A DNA stretch of 64,000 bases from Saprospiraceae bacterium (GCA_041392805.1 JAWKLJ010000001.1:5640501-5704500); one strand, 5' to 3'. Shown: positions 1 through 8,859, counted from the first letter of the stretch. The notes: generated by a model from the sequence alone, not told the origin. Numbers and translations: made by a program.

Positions 1-655
1 TACCGCTTCGGCCATAGCCCGATTGAATTTCATCCAGGATTAATACGGTATTATACTTTTTGCATAGGCTGTCTACTTCGACAAGAAATTGAGGATCAGG
101 TACATAGATGCCGCCAATTCCTTGGATTCCCTCGATGATGACAGCTGTTACGTCTCCTTTCTCTAGGCTTTTTCGCACACTATCCAGGTTGTTCCATTCG
201 TGAAACTCAGCTTCGAAAGTACGGTTGATGGGCGCCTTTATTTTGGGGTTGTCCGTTACATTGACGGCGGCCGAGGTTCGGCCATGAAACGCGCCTTTGA
301 AGGCAATGATTTTTTCGCGGCCATTGTGAAAAGAGGCTAATTTAAGGGCATTTTCATTGGCTTCGGCACCAGAATTGCACAGAAATAACTGATAATCCGG
401 ACAAGCTGAAAGTTCACCTAGTTTTTGCGCCAATTCAACTTGCAGCGGATTTTGGACAGAATTGGAGTAAAAGACTAATTTGGCAGCTTGTTCCTGTAGG
501 CGTTTTACATAGTGTGGGTGGCTGTGACCAATGGAAATGACGGCATGGCCCCCGTAAAAATCGAGATAAGCTTGTCCTTTTGCATCGTAGACATAATTGC
601 CCTCTCCTTTGACAGGTTCTAAATCAAAAAGCGGATATACATCGAAAAGTTGCAT
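1..655 (-). CDS. argD: Acetylornithine-type aminotransferase, C-terminus off the window
   Basis: PLP-dependent class III aminotransferase, expected to transaminate N-acyl-glutamate semialdehyde to N-acyl-ornithine in arginine synthesis. About 218 N-terminal codons are present. The translation starts MQLFDVYPLFDLEPVKGEG and contains YGGHAVISIGHSHPHY, the phosphate-binding region NSGAEANE, HGRT and, at the window edge, LDEIQSGYGR with the conserved Asp that contacts the PLP pyridine nitrogen. The PLP lysine lies outside the window. The ATG at 655 follows an A-rich AAA and matches the usual family start. The frame stays open upstream to about 740, but without an ATG. It is the last visible gene of a leftward arginine cluster, 97 nt after argC. 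Family and context are clear; acetyl versus succinyl substrate (some Bacteroidota use succinylated intermediates) cannot be told from sequence. Confidence 0.9.
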   Translation of the reverse strand, partial: MQLFDVYPLFDLEPVKGEGNYVYDAKGQAYLDFYGGHAVISIGHSHPHYVKRLQEQAAKLVFYSNSVQNPLQVELAQKLGELSACPDYQLFLCNSGAEANENALKLASFHNGREKIIAFKGAFHGRTSAAVNVTDNPKIKAPINRTFEAEFHEWNNLDSVRKSLEKGDVTAVIIEGIQGIGGIYVPDPQFLVEVDSLCKKYNTVLILDEIQSGYGRSG

Positions 656-752
656 TTTAATAGGGTGTTGGAGGAGGTAGCCTAGCGCCTTTTGTCGATT
701 AATGAAAACAATATCGATGAAAACTTGAGGGCGTTGGTACCTCTTTTGTGAT

Positions 753-1709
753 TTAATAAACGACCGACTTTAGATGGAGTCCCATACTTTCTGGTTTTCC
801 GAAAATAAGGTTCATGTTTTGAACGGCTTGCCCAGAAGCGCCCTTGAGCAGGTTGTCGATAACCGAGATAATAAGTATTTTATCACCATGTTTCTCCAGG
901 TATAACAAACATTTATTGGTATTGACTACCTGTTTGAGGTTTGGATTGCGATGGCTGAGCTGCGTAAAGGGAGCCGCCTGGTAATAGTCTTCGTACAAGG
1001 TGTACACGGCTTCTTCGCTTAGCGGGCAATCCACATAGGCACTGGCAAAGATACCCCGCGCAAAATCACCCCGAACAGGGATAAAGTTGATTGCCTTGTT
1101 GAAGCCAGGTTGTAAATAATGCAGGCTTTGGTTGATCTCATCCAAGTGTTGATGTGTGAACGCCTTGTAGATGGATAGATTGTTGTTGCGCCAGCTAAAA
1201 TGAGAGGTAGATTGGGGCGACTGACCTGCACCTGTCGATCCAGTGATAGCATGTACATGTACCTCATTTTGCAGTAATCCTTCCTTTGCAAGGGGCAGTA
1301 AGGCTAGTTGGATAGCGGTGGCAAAACAGCCACAATTAGCAATCCTGTTACTTTGCTGAATCTGTGGTTTAAAAAGCTCCGGTAGCCCATAAACGAAAGA
1401 AGCATCTAATCGAAAATCGCTACTAAGATCAATTACTGCTACGTTTGAAGGCACCGCATGGCGTTCCATAAATTCTCGGGAGCGGCCATGGCCCATACAA
1501 AGGAAAAGCACATCTACCTCAAAACTAACCTTATCGGTGAAATGCATGAAGCATTCCCCGACAAGGTCGTCATGTACATCACTCACTAGATTGCCGTTTT
1601 GACTTTGGCTAAAGACAAAGTCTATCTCTACTTCAGGGTGGTATAGTAGCACCCTGATTAATTCGCCAGCTGTATAGCCTCCACCTCCAATAATTCCTGC
1701 TCTAAGCAT
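753..1709 (-). CDS. argC: N-acetyl-gamma-glutamyl-phosphate reductase
   Basis: NADPH-dependent reductase of the third step of arginine synthesis, 318 aa. The N-terminus MLRAGIIGGGGYTAGELIRV is a Rossmann nucleotide-binding GxGGYTGxEL-type motif. ANCGCFATA carries the catalytic cysteine that forms the thioester intermediate, and GSTGAGQ and a later HQHLDEI stretch (substrate-site His) fit the family. The length suits the compact Bacteroidota form. It sits between argG (151 nt upstream, with a stem-loop in the gap) and argD (97 nt downstream), so it is probably co-transcribed with both. Nothing unusual in the reading frame. Confidence 0.95.
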   Translation of the reverse strand: MLRAGIIGGGGYTAGELIRVLLYHPEVEIDFVFSQSQNGNLVSDVHDDLVGECFMHFTDKVSFEVDVLFLCMGHGRSREFMERHAVPSNVAVIDLSSDFRLDASFVYGLPELFKPQIQQSNRIANCGCFATAIQLALLPLAKEGLLQNEVHVHAITGSTGAGQSPQSTSHFSWRNNNLSIYKAFTHQHLDEINQSLHYLQPGFNKAINFIPVRGDFARGIFASAYVDCPLSEEAVYTLYEDYYQAAPFTQLSHRNPNLKQVVNTNKCLLYLEKHGDKILIISVIDNLLKGASGQAVQNMNLIFGKPESMGLHLKSVVY

Positions 1710-1753
1710 GTCGAGCTATGTTTTGTAAGGCAGCTTCTGGAAGTTGCCCATTA

Positions 1754-1796
1754 AGTAATGATCAAAAAAGAAGGAACTTATTCTTTGTTCATTACT
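1754..1796 (-). other. Stem-loop in the argG-argC gap
   Basis: AGTAATGA at 1754-1761 pairs with TCATTACT at 1789-1796, and inner AAAGAA/TTCTTT blocks extend the stem. It lies in the 151-nt spacer of the leftward operon and is not followed by a clear U-tract. It could be an mRNA processing or stabilising hairpin, or a weak attenuator; function is inferred only. Confidence 0.35.
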
Positions 1797-1859
1797 AGAT
1801 TTTAAAGTAAATAAATATCTGCAAATTGTCAACCCTTCGCCCCTTCAACCCTTAAAAGT

Positions 1860-3071
1860 TTATTCTTTATTTGATCCTTGTTGTTGGCTCAGTAGGTGAT
1901 GAATTTTCACTTGATTAGCCAGTATTTTGGTAAACCCTTTCACATCTGTTCCTGTCCAGGCCTTATTCATTTCGCCATAATGGCCAAAATCGCTGTTCAT
2001 CAAGTCAAAATCGGATTCAATGCCTTCCAACTCAAAGCGGTAGGGCAGCAGTTTAACAAAAGCAGTTCCGGTGACATTGGCCTGTGTATCTTCCAAAAAA
2101 GTTTCAATGTTGCGCATCACCGGATCGAGGTATTGCCCTTCGTGGAGCAACATGCCATACCAGTTGGCCAGCTGTTCTTTCCAATATTGCTGCCATTTGG
2201 TCAAGGTGTGTTTTTCCAGCAAATGATGTGCCTTGAGAATGATCAAGGGCGCTGCGGCCTCAAAACCTACCCGTCCTTTGATCCCAATAATCGTATCTCC
2301 GACATGAATATCTCGGCCAATGGCGTAGGGTTTCGCCAACTCAGCGAGGTGAACAATGGCTTCCCACCCATTCTTAAACGCCTGGCCATTGACGGCGGCC
2401 AATTCTCCTTTTTCAAAATAGAGGGCTACTTTGCTTGGCGTTTGTGTTTGCAGCGGACTAGGGTAGGCTTCCTCAGGGAGCGATTGGTGAGAGGTAAGGG
2501 TCTCAACGCCACCTACACTTGTACCCCATAGGCCTTGGTTGATAGAATACTTGGCTTTTTCCCAGCTCCAGTTTACGCCCTGTTTTTTGAGGTATTCAAT
2601 TTCCTCCTGGCGAGAAAGTTGCAGGTCGCGAATAGGGGTTATGATCTCCAATTCAGGTCCCAAAATATTAAAAACCAAATCGAAGCGCACCTGGTCATTA
2701 CCGGCACCGGTACTGCCATGTGCCACACTATCTGCACCAATCAATTTGGCATAAGCAACCACCTCCAATGCTTGAAACATTCGTTCTGCACTCACCGAAA
2801 GCGGGTAGGTATTGTTTCTTAAAACATTGCCAAAGATCAAATAACGGACGCATTGGCGGTAAAAACTAGGCACCGCATCAATCACTTTAAACGTGCTTGC
2901 GCCTAGGGCATAGGCCCTTTTTTCTATATCAGCTAGCTCTTCGGGACTAAACCCTCCCGTATTAACGGTTAGTGCATGTACTTCCAGCCCTTTGTCCTGC
3001 GTAAGGTATTTTACACAAAAAGACGTATCCAATCCTCCACTATAGGCTAGAACAACTTTTTTATTGGCCAT
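1860..3071 (-). CDS. argG: Argininosuccinate synthase
   Basis: Cytoplasmic ligase joining citrulline and aspartate with ATP hydrolysis to AMP and PPi, 403 aa. The N-terminus carries the PP-loop AYSGGLDTS (residues 9-17), followed by HGSTGAGNDQVRF in the citrulline/aspartate-binding region and later SINQGLWGTSVGGVE, all characteristic of ArgG. The length matches the family. Start at MANKKVVLAYSGG is unambiguous because the PP-loop is close to it. It lies 40 nt downstream of the acetyltransferase gene and upstream of argC, so the order GNAT-argG-argC-argD reads as one operon. Long reading frames on the opposite strand here are shadows of this gene. Confidence 0.96.
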   Translation of the reverse strand: MANKKVVLAYSGGLDTSFCVKYLTQDKGLEVHALTVNTGGFSPEELADIEKRAYALGASTFKVIDAVPSFYRQCVRYLIFGNVLRNNTYPLSVSAERMFQALEVVAYAKLIGADSVAHGSTGAGNDQVRFDLVFNILGPELEIITPIRDLQLSRQEEIEYLKKQGVNWSWEKAKYSINQGLWGTSVGGVETLTSHQSLPEEAYPSPLQTQTPSKVALYFEKGELAAVNGQAFKNGWEAIVHLAELAKPYAIGRDIHVGDTIIGIKGRVGFEAAAPLIILKAHHLLEKHTLTKWQQYWKEQLANWYGMLLHEGQYLDPVMRNIETFLEDTQANVTGTAFVKLLPYRFELEGIESDFDLMNSDFGHYGEMNKAWTGTDVKGFTKILANQVKIHHLLSQQQGSNKE

Positions 3072-3111
3072 TTACTATACGTTTTTACAAATGTTAGAAT
3101 AATCCTAAACC

Positions 3112-3702
3112 CTAATGTTCGCTGACAATAATTTGACTACTAAGGTCATAGGCCATACTCTCTTCCTTGGATGGAGCAAGCATAGCCGTGCAAAGGCACA
3201 TCTTTTTATCATTGCGTTGCAAAATATCGAAGTTGGGGCAACTTTTACAACCATTCCAGAAAGCCTCATCTTGCGTCAATTCTGAAAAGGTTACAGGTTT
3301 ATAGCCTAAATCAGAATTAATACGCATCACCGCCAGGCTGGTGGTAATACCAAAAACCTTGGCTTGTGGATATTTGTCCCGTGACAATTTAAACACCTGT
3401 TGCTTGATGCGACGCGCTAAGCCCAATCGCCTAAACTCAGGTGCTATGATTAAACCCGAATTAGCTACGTACTGGTGGTGACTCCAGGTCTCGATGTAAC
3501 AAAAGCCTGCTAATTGCTCTCCTGCAAAGGCGATGATCGCATCCCCTTTCAGGATTTTCCCCTCCACATAGCTGGGCTGACGTTCGGCGATACCGGTACC
3601 GCGTGCTTTAGCAGATTCAGCATAAAGCTGGCAGATATACGGGGCGTAGGAGGCATGCTCCGACCCGGCAATTTGGATAATGATGTCATCTTTCGATTGC
3701 AT
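3112..3702 (-). CDS. GNAT acetyltransferase, likely N-acetylglutamate synthase of the arginine operon
   Basis: About 196 aa if started at the ATG at 3702 (MQSKDDIIIQIAG); a longer form starting at 3753 would add 17 residues that do not resemble the fold. The central part has GNAT features: IIAFAGEQLAGFCYIE (beta strands) and NSGLIIAPEFRRLGLARRIKQ, the acetyl-CoA loop in R/Q-x-x-G-x-A form. The C-terminus holds a cysteine cluster, GCKSCP followed by MCLC (C-x2-C ... C-x-C), suggesting a bound metal. As the first gene of the arg operon its best role is making N-acetylglutamate from glutamate and acetyl-CoA. Context supports this; substrate specificity is inferred. Confidence 0.75.
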   Translation of the reverse strand: MQSKDDIIIQIAGSEHASYAPYICQLYAESAKARGTGIAERQPSYVEGKILKGDAIIAFAGEQLAGFCYIETWSHHQYVANSGLIIAPEFRRLGLARRIKQQVFKLSRDKYPQAKVFGITTSLAVMRINSDLGYKPVTFSELTQDEAFWNGCKSCPNFDILQRNDKKMCLCTAMLAPSKEESMAYDLSSQIIVSEH

Positions 3703-3778
3703 GCTTATGATATTGGCAACCACTCGTTTAGTTAAAAAATGGAAAAAGCCCAAGGGCTGTTTCGTTCAGCTTCATTAT

Positions 3779-3813
3779 AAAAGATACAAAATAGTTTGCA
3801 AAACAAACTATTT
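3779..3813 (-). promoter_or_regulatory. Candidate promoter and operator of the arginine operon
   Basis: On the minus strand TATCTTTT (3786-3779) resembles the Bacteroidota -7 box TAnnTTTG, with a TTTG at 3807-3804 about 17 nt upstream as a possible -33 box. The TTTG lies inside a perfect inverted repeat, AAATAGTTTG (3789-3798) and CAAACTATTT (3804-3813) with a 5-nt centre. This arrangement suits a repressor site. Both boxes are pattern matches without experimental support. Confidence 0.45.
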
Positions 3814-3837
3814 AGAATAAAGTCTATTATACTACTG

Positions 3838-4053
3838 AATAATTTGGCAATGGAATTTGGTAGGGAATAGAACCTACCCGGATGGGTAATATGAAAGATA
3901 TACGCCCCTATGGGCGACGAATTACATGCCTACGACGGTAGGTACAAAGAAATGGATTAATATGTAAGCTTGCTTTCGCCATAGTGGAAACAAAAGTAGG
4001 TGCAATTATGGGGATTTGCAAATGAGACAGCGTTTTTTTTGAAATATTTAATG
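3838..4053. other. Intergenic stretch with three short hairpins
   Basis: No gene is seen. Three consecutive stems occur: GGTAGG/CCTACC (3859-3864 with 3873-3878), CGCCC/GGGCG (3903-3907 with 3912-3916) and CCTAC/GTAGG (3929-3933 with 3938-3942). The spacing looks like a folded RNA or the edge of a decayed repeat. No promoter or terminator assigns it to a transcript. Confidence 0.3.
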
Positions 4054-4190
4054 CTAAGAGACGGAAGAAAAATAAATGATACAACTTTTGATTCGCTAAA
4101 ATTTTCAAAGCAACTGACAGCAAGGAAGTTGTGTGAAAATATTCGCGAATCTTTGAAAAAAGTGGTATCATTTATTTCCGTCAAACTACT
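4054..4190. repeat. 137-bp MITE-like repeat, copy 1
   Basis: This segment matches 10001-10137 over 137 bp without gaps, with only about five mismatches seen. Its ends are imperfect inverted repeats: GACGGAAGAAAAATAAATGA near the left end against the complement of the right end TCATTTATTTCCGTC, extending into the ACTTTT/AAAAGT blocks. An inner palindrome GATTCGC...GCGAATC adds a second stem. No transposase is encoded. A non-autonomous mobile palindromic element is the best reading. Confidence 0.75.
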
Positions 4191-4414
4191 TGGCTTGTTT
4201 TGTTAGGTTTTGTTTAAGGAAATCCAGCCAATGTTGTAAGTGTTTCTTATCAGGGGGCGGAGATTTGGCTGATAATAATCGCTGTTTACCAAGGCGAATA
4301 CCTTTTAGCGTTTAAAACTGGTCCCAGCATAATAATTGCACCCCTTGAACAGTTATGTAATTGATCATTTTAAACATACATCCCTCCCCTTGTTTTCCCA
4401 TTAAAAACCATTTC

Positions 4415-6004
4415 ATGAAATTGCAGCCGTTCATCGTATGCGTTTGCGCATTGCTCCTGAGCAATACCCTGTTTAGTCAGCAAACACCGAAAAGTGCTTC
4501 TCCTGACACCATTGTCCAAAATTTCCACAGGGCCGACCAGGTTCAGCCTACTCATAAAGAAGCGCTGGTCCGATTCAAAGTGATGGATTTTAGAAAGCAG
4601 CCGCTTGCAGCCATTCAGCTCTGGGTGCATCACAAACAAAGCAACCGCTACTGGCAGGGGACCACCGATGAATACGGCGAAGCGTTTTTCTTGCTGCCCA
4701 ATAACTTGGAGTATACCACCAATGTCGATCAGGAAGTTGATTATCGGAAATTCAGCATTCCCAAAGAAGCCAACTATACACAGTCCATGACCGTGGTGTA
4801 TATGTCCACCAGGATCAAGGAAGTCGAAAAAAATGACACCATCTATCAATACCTCACCCAAGGCCAGATGCCTACAAAATCTCGGGTTTTAGTCAATATT
4901 CAAATGGCGGACCTGAACAATTATCCCCTCTCCAAGGAGGAATTATACTTCGTTAGTGAAAAAAACCAAAAGGTCTATTTGGCACTGACCAATTCTAAAG
5001 GGAATACCCAACTGATGCTCCCCAAAGGCGACACCTATTGTGTACAAACTTATGGTTTTCAAGATATTACCTGTAAGACTTACGAAGATACCCCTCATAG
5101 CCGGACCAGTAGTTTTGTGTTAAAGACCATCAGTACCGAAGAATTCAAACAACGGGAAAAAGAGCGGGCGAGGCTTTTGGCTATGCGGGATTCGATGCGC
5201 CACGAACAGCGGTTGAGGGACTCCATGCGACTGACAGAAATGGAGGGCTACAATTTCTATTTACAGCATGTTTACGCTAAAAGGGACTTTGATAAAATAA
5301 AAACCAATGTGGAAAAGGTTGCCTTCAAAGATCAAGAAGCTATAGCTAAAAATCCGGCGTATTATGCTGCAAACAATCAGGAAATCAAAGCCATGCTTTA
5401 TAGAAATAAAGATCAATGGACGGCAAAAAGAATTATAGCAAATATTGATTGCAGTATGTATCAATACCTTGATGAACTAATGGTTTGGAATTATTCTGAC
5501 AAGGATGAGCAAAATAACAACACCTATTGGCTATTCAATGGATTTCAAAATGATTCCAAACCAAGCGATTTGGGTAATGACCGTAGAGGAATATTCCATG
5601 TTCCCAACAACGATGTTGAAGGGTTTTGTAACACAGTCGATAAAATTGTGAATTTCAGCTGTGGCGGCAGTCGGCTGGAAAATGTAGTAGAAGCCTTGAT
5701 CTTAGGGGCAAAAGACAAATCCCCGGCGGAAGAACTCCTTTTCATCGCGGACAATTACAGCGATGTCAGCGACTTGAATAAACTCAGTGAACTCCATGTT
5801 CCGGTAAGGGTTTTATTGACCGCCTCTGAATATGGTGTCAATGAGCATTATCTGGAAATCGCTTATCGTACCGGTGGCTCTATTCATACCCTTAATGAAG
5901 ATATCCCTTCCAAGCATTTACAAACGCTTAAAGATGGCGAGCAGCTTCATGTCGGGAAGTATGTTTATCAGTTTTTTAAAGGCCGGTTTATAAAGGTGGG
6001 ATAA
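4415..6004 (+). CDS. Secreted protein with degenerate VWA-like C-terminal domain
   Basis: About 529 aa from the ATG at 4415; an upstream in-frame ATG at 4361 would precede the signal peptide and is less likely. MKLQPFIVCVCALLLSNTLFSQQ is a signal peptide. The middle has two repeated beta-rich segments (each with a LPNNLEY- or LPKGDTY-like strand) resembling carboxypeptidase-regulatory folds, then an Arg/Met-rich coiled coil with repeated DSMR. The C-terminal ~200 residues resemble a von Willebrand A domain: IIANIDCSMYQYL at the first strand, GGSRLENVVEAL at the conserved Thr/Ser helix and LLFIADNYSDV at the third strand. The MIDAS motif D-x-S-x-S is degenerate (DCSMY). No operon partner; function unknown. 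Confidence 0.6.
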   Translation: MKLQPFIVCVCALLLSNTLFSQQTPKSASPDTIVQNFHRADQVQPTHKEALVRFKVMDFRKQPLAAIQLWVHHKQSNRYWQGTTDEYGEAFFLLPNNLEYTTNVDQEVDYRKFSIPKEANYTQSMTVVYMSTRIKEVEKNDTIYQYLTQGQMPTKSRVLVNIQMADLNNYPLSKEELYFVSEKNQKVYLALTNSKGNTQLMLPKGDTYCVQTYGFQDITCKTYEDTPHSRTSSFVLKTISTEEFKQREKERARLLAMRDSMRHEQRLRDSMRLTEMEGYNFYLQHVYAKRDFDKIKTNVEKVAFKDQEAIAKNPAYYAANNQEIKAMLYRNKDQWTAKRIIANIDCSMYQYLDELMVWNYSDKDEQNNNTYWLFNGFQNDSKPSDLGNDRRGIFHVPNNDVEGFCNTVDKIVNFSCGGSRLENVVEALILGAKDKSPAEELLFIADNYSDVSDLNKLSELHVPVRVLLTASEYGVNEHYLEIAYRTGGSIHTLNEDIPSKHLQTLKDGEQLHVGKYVYQFFKGRFIKVG

Positions 6005-6221
6005 ACTATATCCTTGTTGATGTTAACTGTAATAGCCACGACTTGGTCAACCCTTGATCTGCCTTATGTCTTTTGTCGTCTTTATTCTTAGACAAGCGCT
6101 TAATTGGCTGGATAGATAGGTGCATTAAACGTCCTTTCGCATTTGCGCGACACGATATGAAAAGCAGAAGAAATTTCGCAGTACTGTAGAAGTTGAACCA
6201 GGCAATAACCAAGCCAACTTC

Positions 6222-6404
6222 TAAGGAATGGTGCATTAATAAAACGTGTTTTTATGCGCCGTTATTTTTTCTTTATGCAAGGCGAAAAACCTGCCTACCG
6301 GCAGGTAGCCGTAGGCGATGCAGGGCATCGGCGAGGCTTTTCAACGCAGCAGAAAGGAAAAAGAACAAGCAGAAGAATAGCGGTTTATTATTGAACCATT
6401 CCTA
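6222..6404. repeat. Palindromic MITE-like element, ~183 bp
   Basis: The left end TAAGGAATGGTGCATTAATA (6222-6241) is matched by the reverse complement of 6382-6404, with a few mismatches. The interior is itself palindromic: CCTGCC/GGCAGG at 6290-6305 and CGATGC/GCATCG at 6316-6330. No plausible protein is encoded. The preceding 6005-6221 has no gene either; it holds TTAGACAAGCGCTTA at about 6088-6102, which recurs at about 9554. Confidence 0.55.
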
Positions 6405-6427
6405 AAGCCTGTTGGAAGAAGAATTTA

Positions 6428-7342
6428 CTAATCGAGATCCACGGCCCGATAAGCATCAATAACGGCTTGCTCTCCTTCCTTGTCAGGTCTGAAGTTGCCA
6501 TGCTCCATGCCAAGCACATCTTTATAGCCCTTTTCATGGATGACTTTAAATATGTTTTTGTAGTTGATCTCTCCGGTAGTAGGTTCTTTTCTACCTGGGT
6601 TGTCGCCTATCTGGAAGTAGGCAATTTCATCCCAGCAGGCGTGAATATTAGGGATAATATTCCCTTCCTGGATTTGTTGGTGGTAAATATCAAATAAGAT
6701 TTTGCAGCTAGGACTGCCTACTGCTTTACAAATTTCGAAAGCCTGAGCGGCTTTGGTCAGGAAAAGCCCTGGGTGATTGTAGAAGTTGAGGGGCTCCAAG
6801 ACCATCGTTAAGCCATGCGGTTCGAGGATTTCGCTGGCTCTTTTGAGCGATTCGATGACATTGACGGTTTGGTAGCCCATGTCTTTTCGAAGATCAAGGT
6901 GACCTAAAACGACCGTCATCCATTTGGCGTTACAGCGTTTGGCCACATCGACAGCCACCTTGATATAATCCAGGAATTCCTTTCTGGAATCCTCTTTTCC
7001 GGTCGTGAGTGTTGGCTCCTGCCAGTAAATCTTATGGGCGACAAAAACGCCCATGGTAAGGCCCAGTTTATCCATGGCAGCGCCCATCTTTTCCTGTAAG
7101 CCGACCTCGCGTTCCCGCATGCCATTGTCCTCAAAAGCCGTAAATCCCTGATCTGCCATGAATTTGAGTTGATCAATGGGGTCTTCCCCTGCATGGTGTT
7201 TAAACATGCCCGTATGGGGAGCGAATTTCATTTTAAACTTATTGGCCGAATTTGTCGACGACTTGCTTTCTGCTATGGTGGTAGCGCCTACAATAGCAGC
7301 CGATGTGGCCACACTTGATTGTAGAAATGTTCTTCGTTTCAT
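6428..7342 (-). CDS. Tat-exported hydroxypyruvate isomerase-like TIM-barrel protein
   Basis: 304 aa. MKRRTFLQSSVATSAAIVGA is a twin-arginine signal, so the enzyme is probably periplasmic. The mature part is an AP-endonuclease-2/xylose-isomerase-like TIM barrel. LEPLN supplies the metal-ligand Glu, KILFDIYHQQI the Asp/His pair, QIGDNPGRKEPTTGEINY the loop typical of the hydroxypyruvate isomerase (Hyi) branch, and LGMEHG the last Glu. It probably isomerises or epimerises a small keto sugar; the true substrate is unknown. It is leftward and 185 nt downstream of a Tat-exported Gfo/Idh/MocA protein, a common pairing in Bacteroidota carbohydrate use, although a hairpin repeat separates them. Confidence 0.8.
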   Translation of the reverse strand: MKRRTFLQSSVATSAAIVGATTIAESKSSTNSANKFKMKFAPHTGMFKHHAGEDPIDQLKFMADQGFTAFEDNGMREREVGLQEKMGAAMDKLGLTMGVFVAHKIYWQEPTLTTGKEDSRKEFLDYIKVAVDVAKRCNAKWMTVVLGHLDLRKDMGYQTVNVIESLKRASEILEPHGLTMVLEPLNFYNHPGLFLTKAAQAFEICKAVGSPSCKILFDIYHQQIQEGNIIPNIHACWDEIAYFQIGDNPGRKEPTTGEINYKNIFKVIHEKGYKDVLGMEHGNFRPDKEGEQAVIDAYRAVDLD

Positions 7343-7386
7343 TTTTTTGTTTTGCTTTTATTGAGAAGGATGTAGGAAAAATAAGC

Positions 7387-7498
7387 GTTTTTTTAAGGGA
7401 CGTAGAGGTATTGGAGGGGTGAAGTTAATGGAGAAAACGCTAACTTGAGCCCTCCAATACCTCTAATACTCCATTATCTCCACGTCCCCAAAAAAAAC
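7387..7498. repeat. Inverted repeat related to the 37-kb direct repeats
   Basis: T-run plus GGGACGTAGAGGTATTGGAG (7397-7416) faces CCCTCCAATACCTCTA (7450-7465) and a second pairing block CCACGTCCC (7480-7488) followed by an A-run. The right half reads as a diverged copy of the CTCCAATATCTCTATAACTC unit at 37023 and 37253. It could also fold in the transcript between the two leftward genes. No coding content. Confidence 0.5.
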
Positions 7499-7527
7499 TT
7501 AGCAACATTCAGGAACGCTCAATTATG

Positions 7528-8859
7528 CTACATTACTTGCGTGACACCAGGAATGATGGCAGGATAGCAACCATTTTCATCAGGCATAACCTGTGGGTTC
7601 GCATTCCAGTCATATTTTTTAGGCGATAGGTCTAGTGTAGACTCGATCGCCTCATCCCATTTGACCAATTGACCAGAGTAAGTAGCCATCCTTCCCAGGA
7701 TAGAAGTCATGGTACTCTTGGCACCATTTTCAGCATCTGCGTATTTGTAATCTCCTTTTGCAATGGCCTCAAATAGCATATCATGTTCAACCTGGTAAGG
7801 GTTAGGATCGCCCTTGCCGCTGATGTCCAGGATGGCATGGCCGCTTTTGGTCAGCAGTACCCCTGGTTTAGGGGCGGTACCATTGGTGCCTTGGAATTCC
7901 TCCGTTACTTTGTTCTCGCAGCCTTTCCAATGGCGGCATTGACTCATCATGCGGCTACCATCGGCATATTCGAATTCAACAAAGTGGTGGTCAAAAATCT
8001 CGCCGTGTTCTTTGCCGGTCCGAACTTGTCGGCCACCCATCCCTCTGGCTGAAACGGGATAAGCTTTTTTGACCCAGTTGCCGACGTCCAGGTTGTGAAT
8101 GTGCTGCTCGGTAATATGGTCGCCGCAAAGCCAGTTGAAGTAGTACCAGTTTAGCATTTGGTATTCCATTTCTGTCATGCCCGGCTTGCGGTCACGCGTC
8201 CAAACACCACCGCCATTCCAGTAAACATGAGAAGTCACAATATCACCAATAGCGCCTTCATGCAGCAAATCCACCCACTCTGTATATACTTTTTGGTAGT
8301 GCCGCTGCAAACCGACGACAACGTTGAGTTTCTTTTCTTTGGCTATTTTAGCTGTTTCCAGGACTTTTCGCACCCCTGGGGCATCTACTGCGACAGGTTT
8401 TTCCATGAAAACATGCTTATTGGCCTTAATGGCTGCATCAAAGTGGATCGGCCGGAAACCGGGAGGGGTCGCAATGAGAACAACATCGCAGAGTTCGATA
8501 ACTCTTTTATAGCCGTCAAATCCATCAAATCGATGCTCAGCGGGTACATCAAATCTGCTTTTATCGATTTCTTTATCCTGCATCTCTGACTGGATTCCTT
8601 TCACACTTTGTTCGAGCCGATCCCTAAAGGCATCAGCCATCGCTACTAAGCGTACATTTTGAGTCGTTGATAATGCTTGGATAGCAGCGCCAGAGCCACG
8701 GCCTCCGCAGCCAATGAGGCCTATTTTAATGACGTCTGCACCGTCAATATGTGCTTTTGCTGATAGCATGGATGAGCTAAGCATGATAGCCCCAGTTGCC
8801 AGGCCTGATGACTTAACAAAGGTCCGGCGATCCATTTTTTTACGATCTTGCTTTTTCAT
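7528..8859 (-). CDS. Tat-exported Gfo/Idh/MocA family oxidoreductase
   Basis: 443 aa. MDRRTFVKSSGLATGAIM is a twin-arginine signal; translation may start at the first Met (8859) or at the Met just before it (8835). VIKIGLIGCGGRGSGAA is the NAD(P)-binding Rossmann motif and EKPVAVDAPG is the hallmark EKP motif with the catalytic lysine. The C-terminal half with DHITEQHIHNLDVGNW contains the substrate-site His residues typical of the exported Bacteroidota members. It likely oxidises or reduces a sugar or sugar derivative. It is followed by the isomerase-like gene and may be co-transcribed with it. Confidence 0.85.
   Translation of the reverse strand: MKKQDRKKMDRRTFVKSSGLATGAIMLSSSMLSAKAHIDGADVIKIGLIGCGGRGSGAAIQALSTTQNVRLVAMADAFRDRLEQSVKGIQSEMQDKEIDKSRFDVPAEHRFDGFDGYKRVIELCDVVLIATPPGFRPIHFDAAIKANKHVFMEKPVAVDAPGVRKVLETAKIAKEKKLNVVVGLQRHYQKVYTEWVDLLHEGAIGDIVTSHVYWNGGGVWTRDRKPGMTEMEYQMLNWYYFNWLCGDHITEQHIHNLDVGNWVKKAYPVSARGMGGRQVRTGKEHGEIFDHHFVEFEYADGSRMMSQCRHWKGCENKVTEEFQGTNGTAPKPGVLLTKSGHAILDISGKGDPNPYQVEHDMLFEAIAKGDYKYADAENGAKSTMTSILGRMATYSGQLVKWDEAIESTLDLSPKKYDWNANPQVMPDENGCYPAIIPGVTQVM

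Noticed and set aside
3908..4184. Leftward frames over the repeat near 4 kb
   Set aside because: They lie across the MITE-like repeat and neighbouring hairpins and match nothing recognisable.
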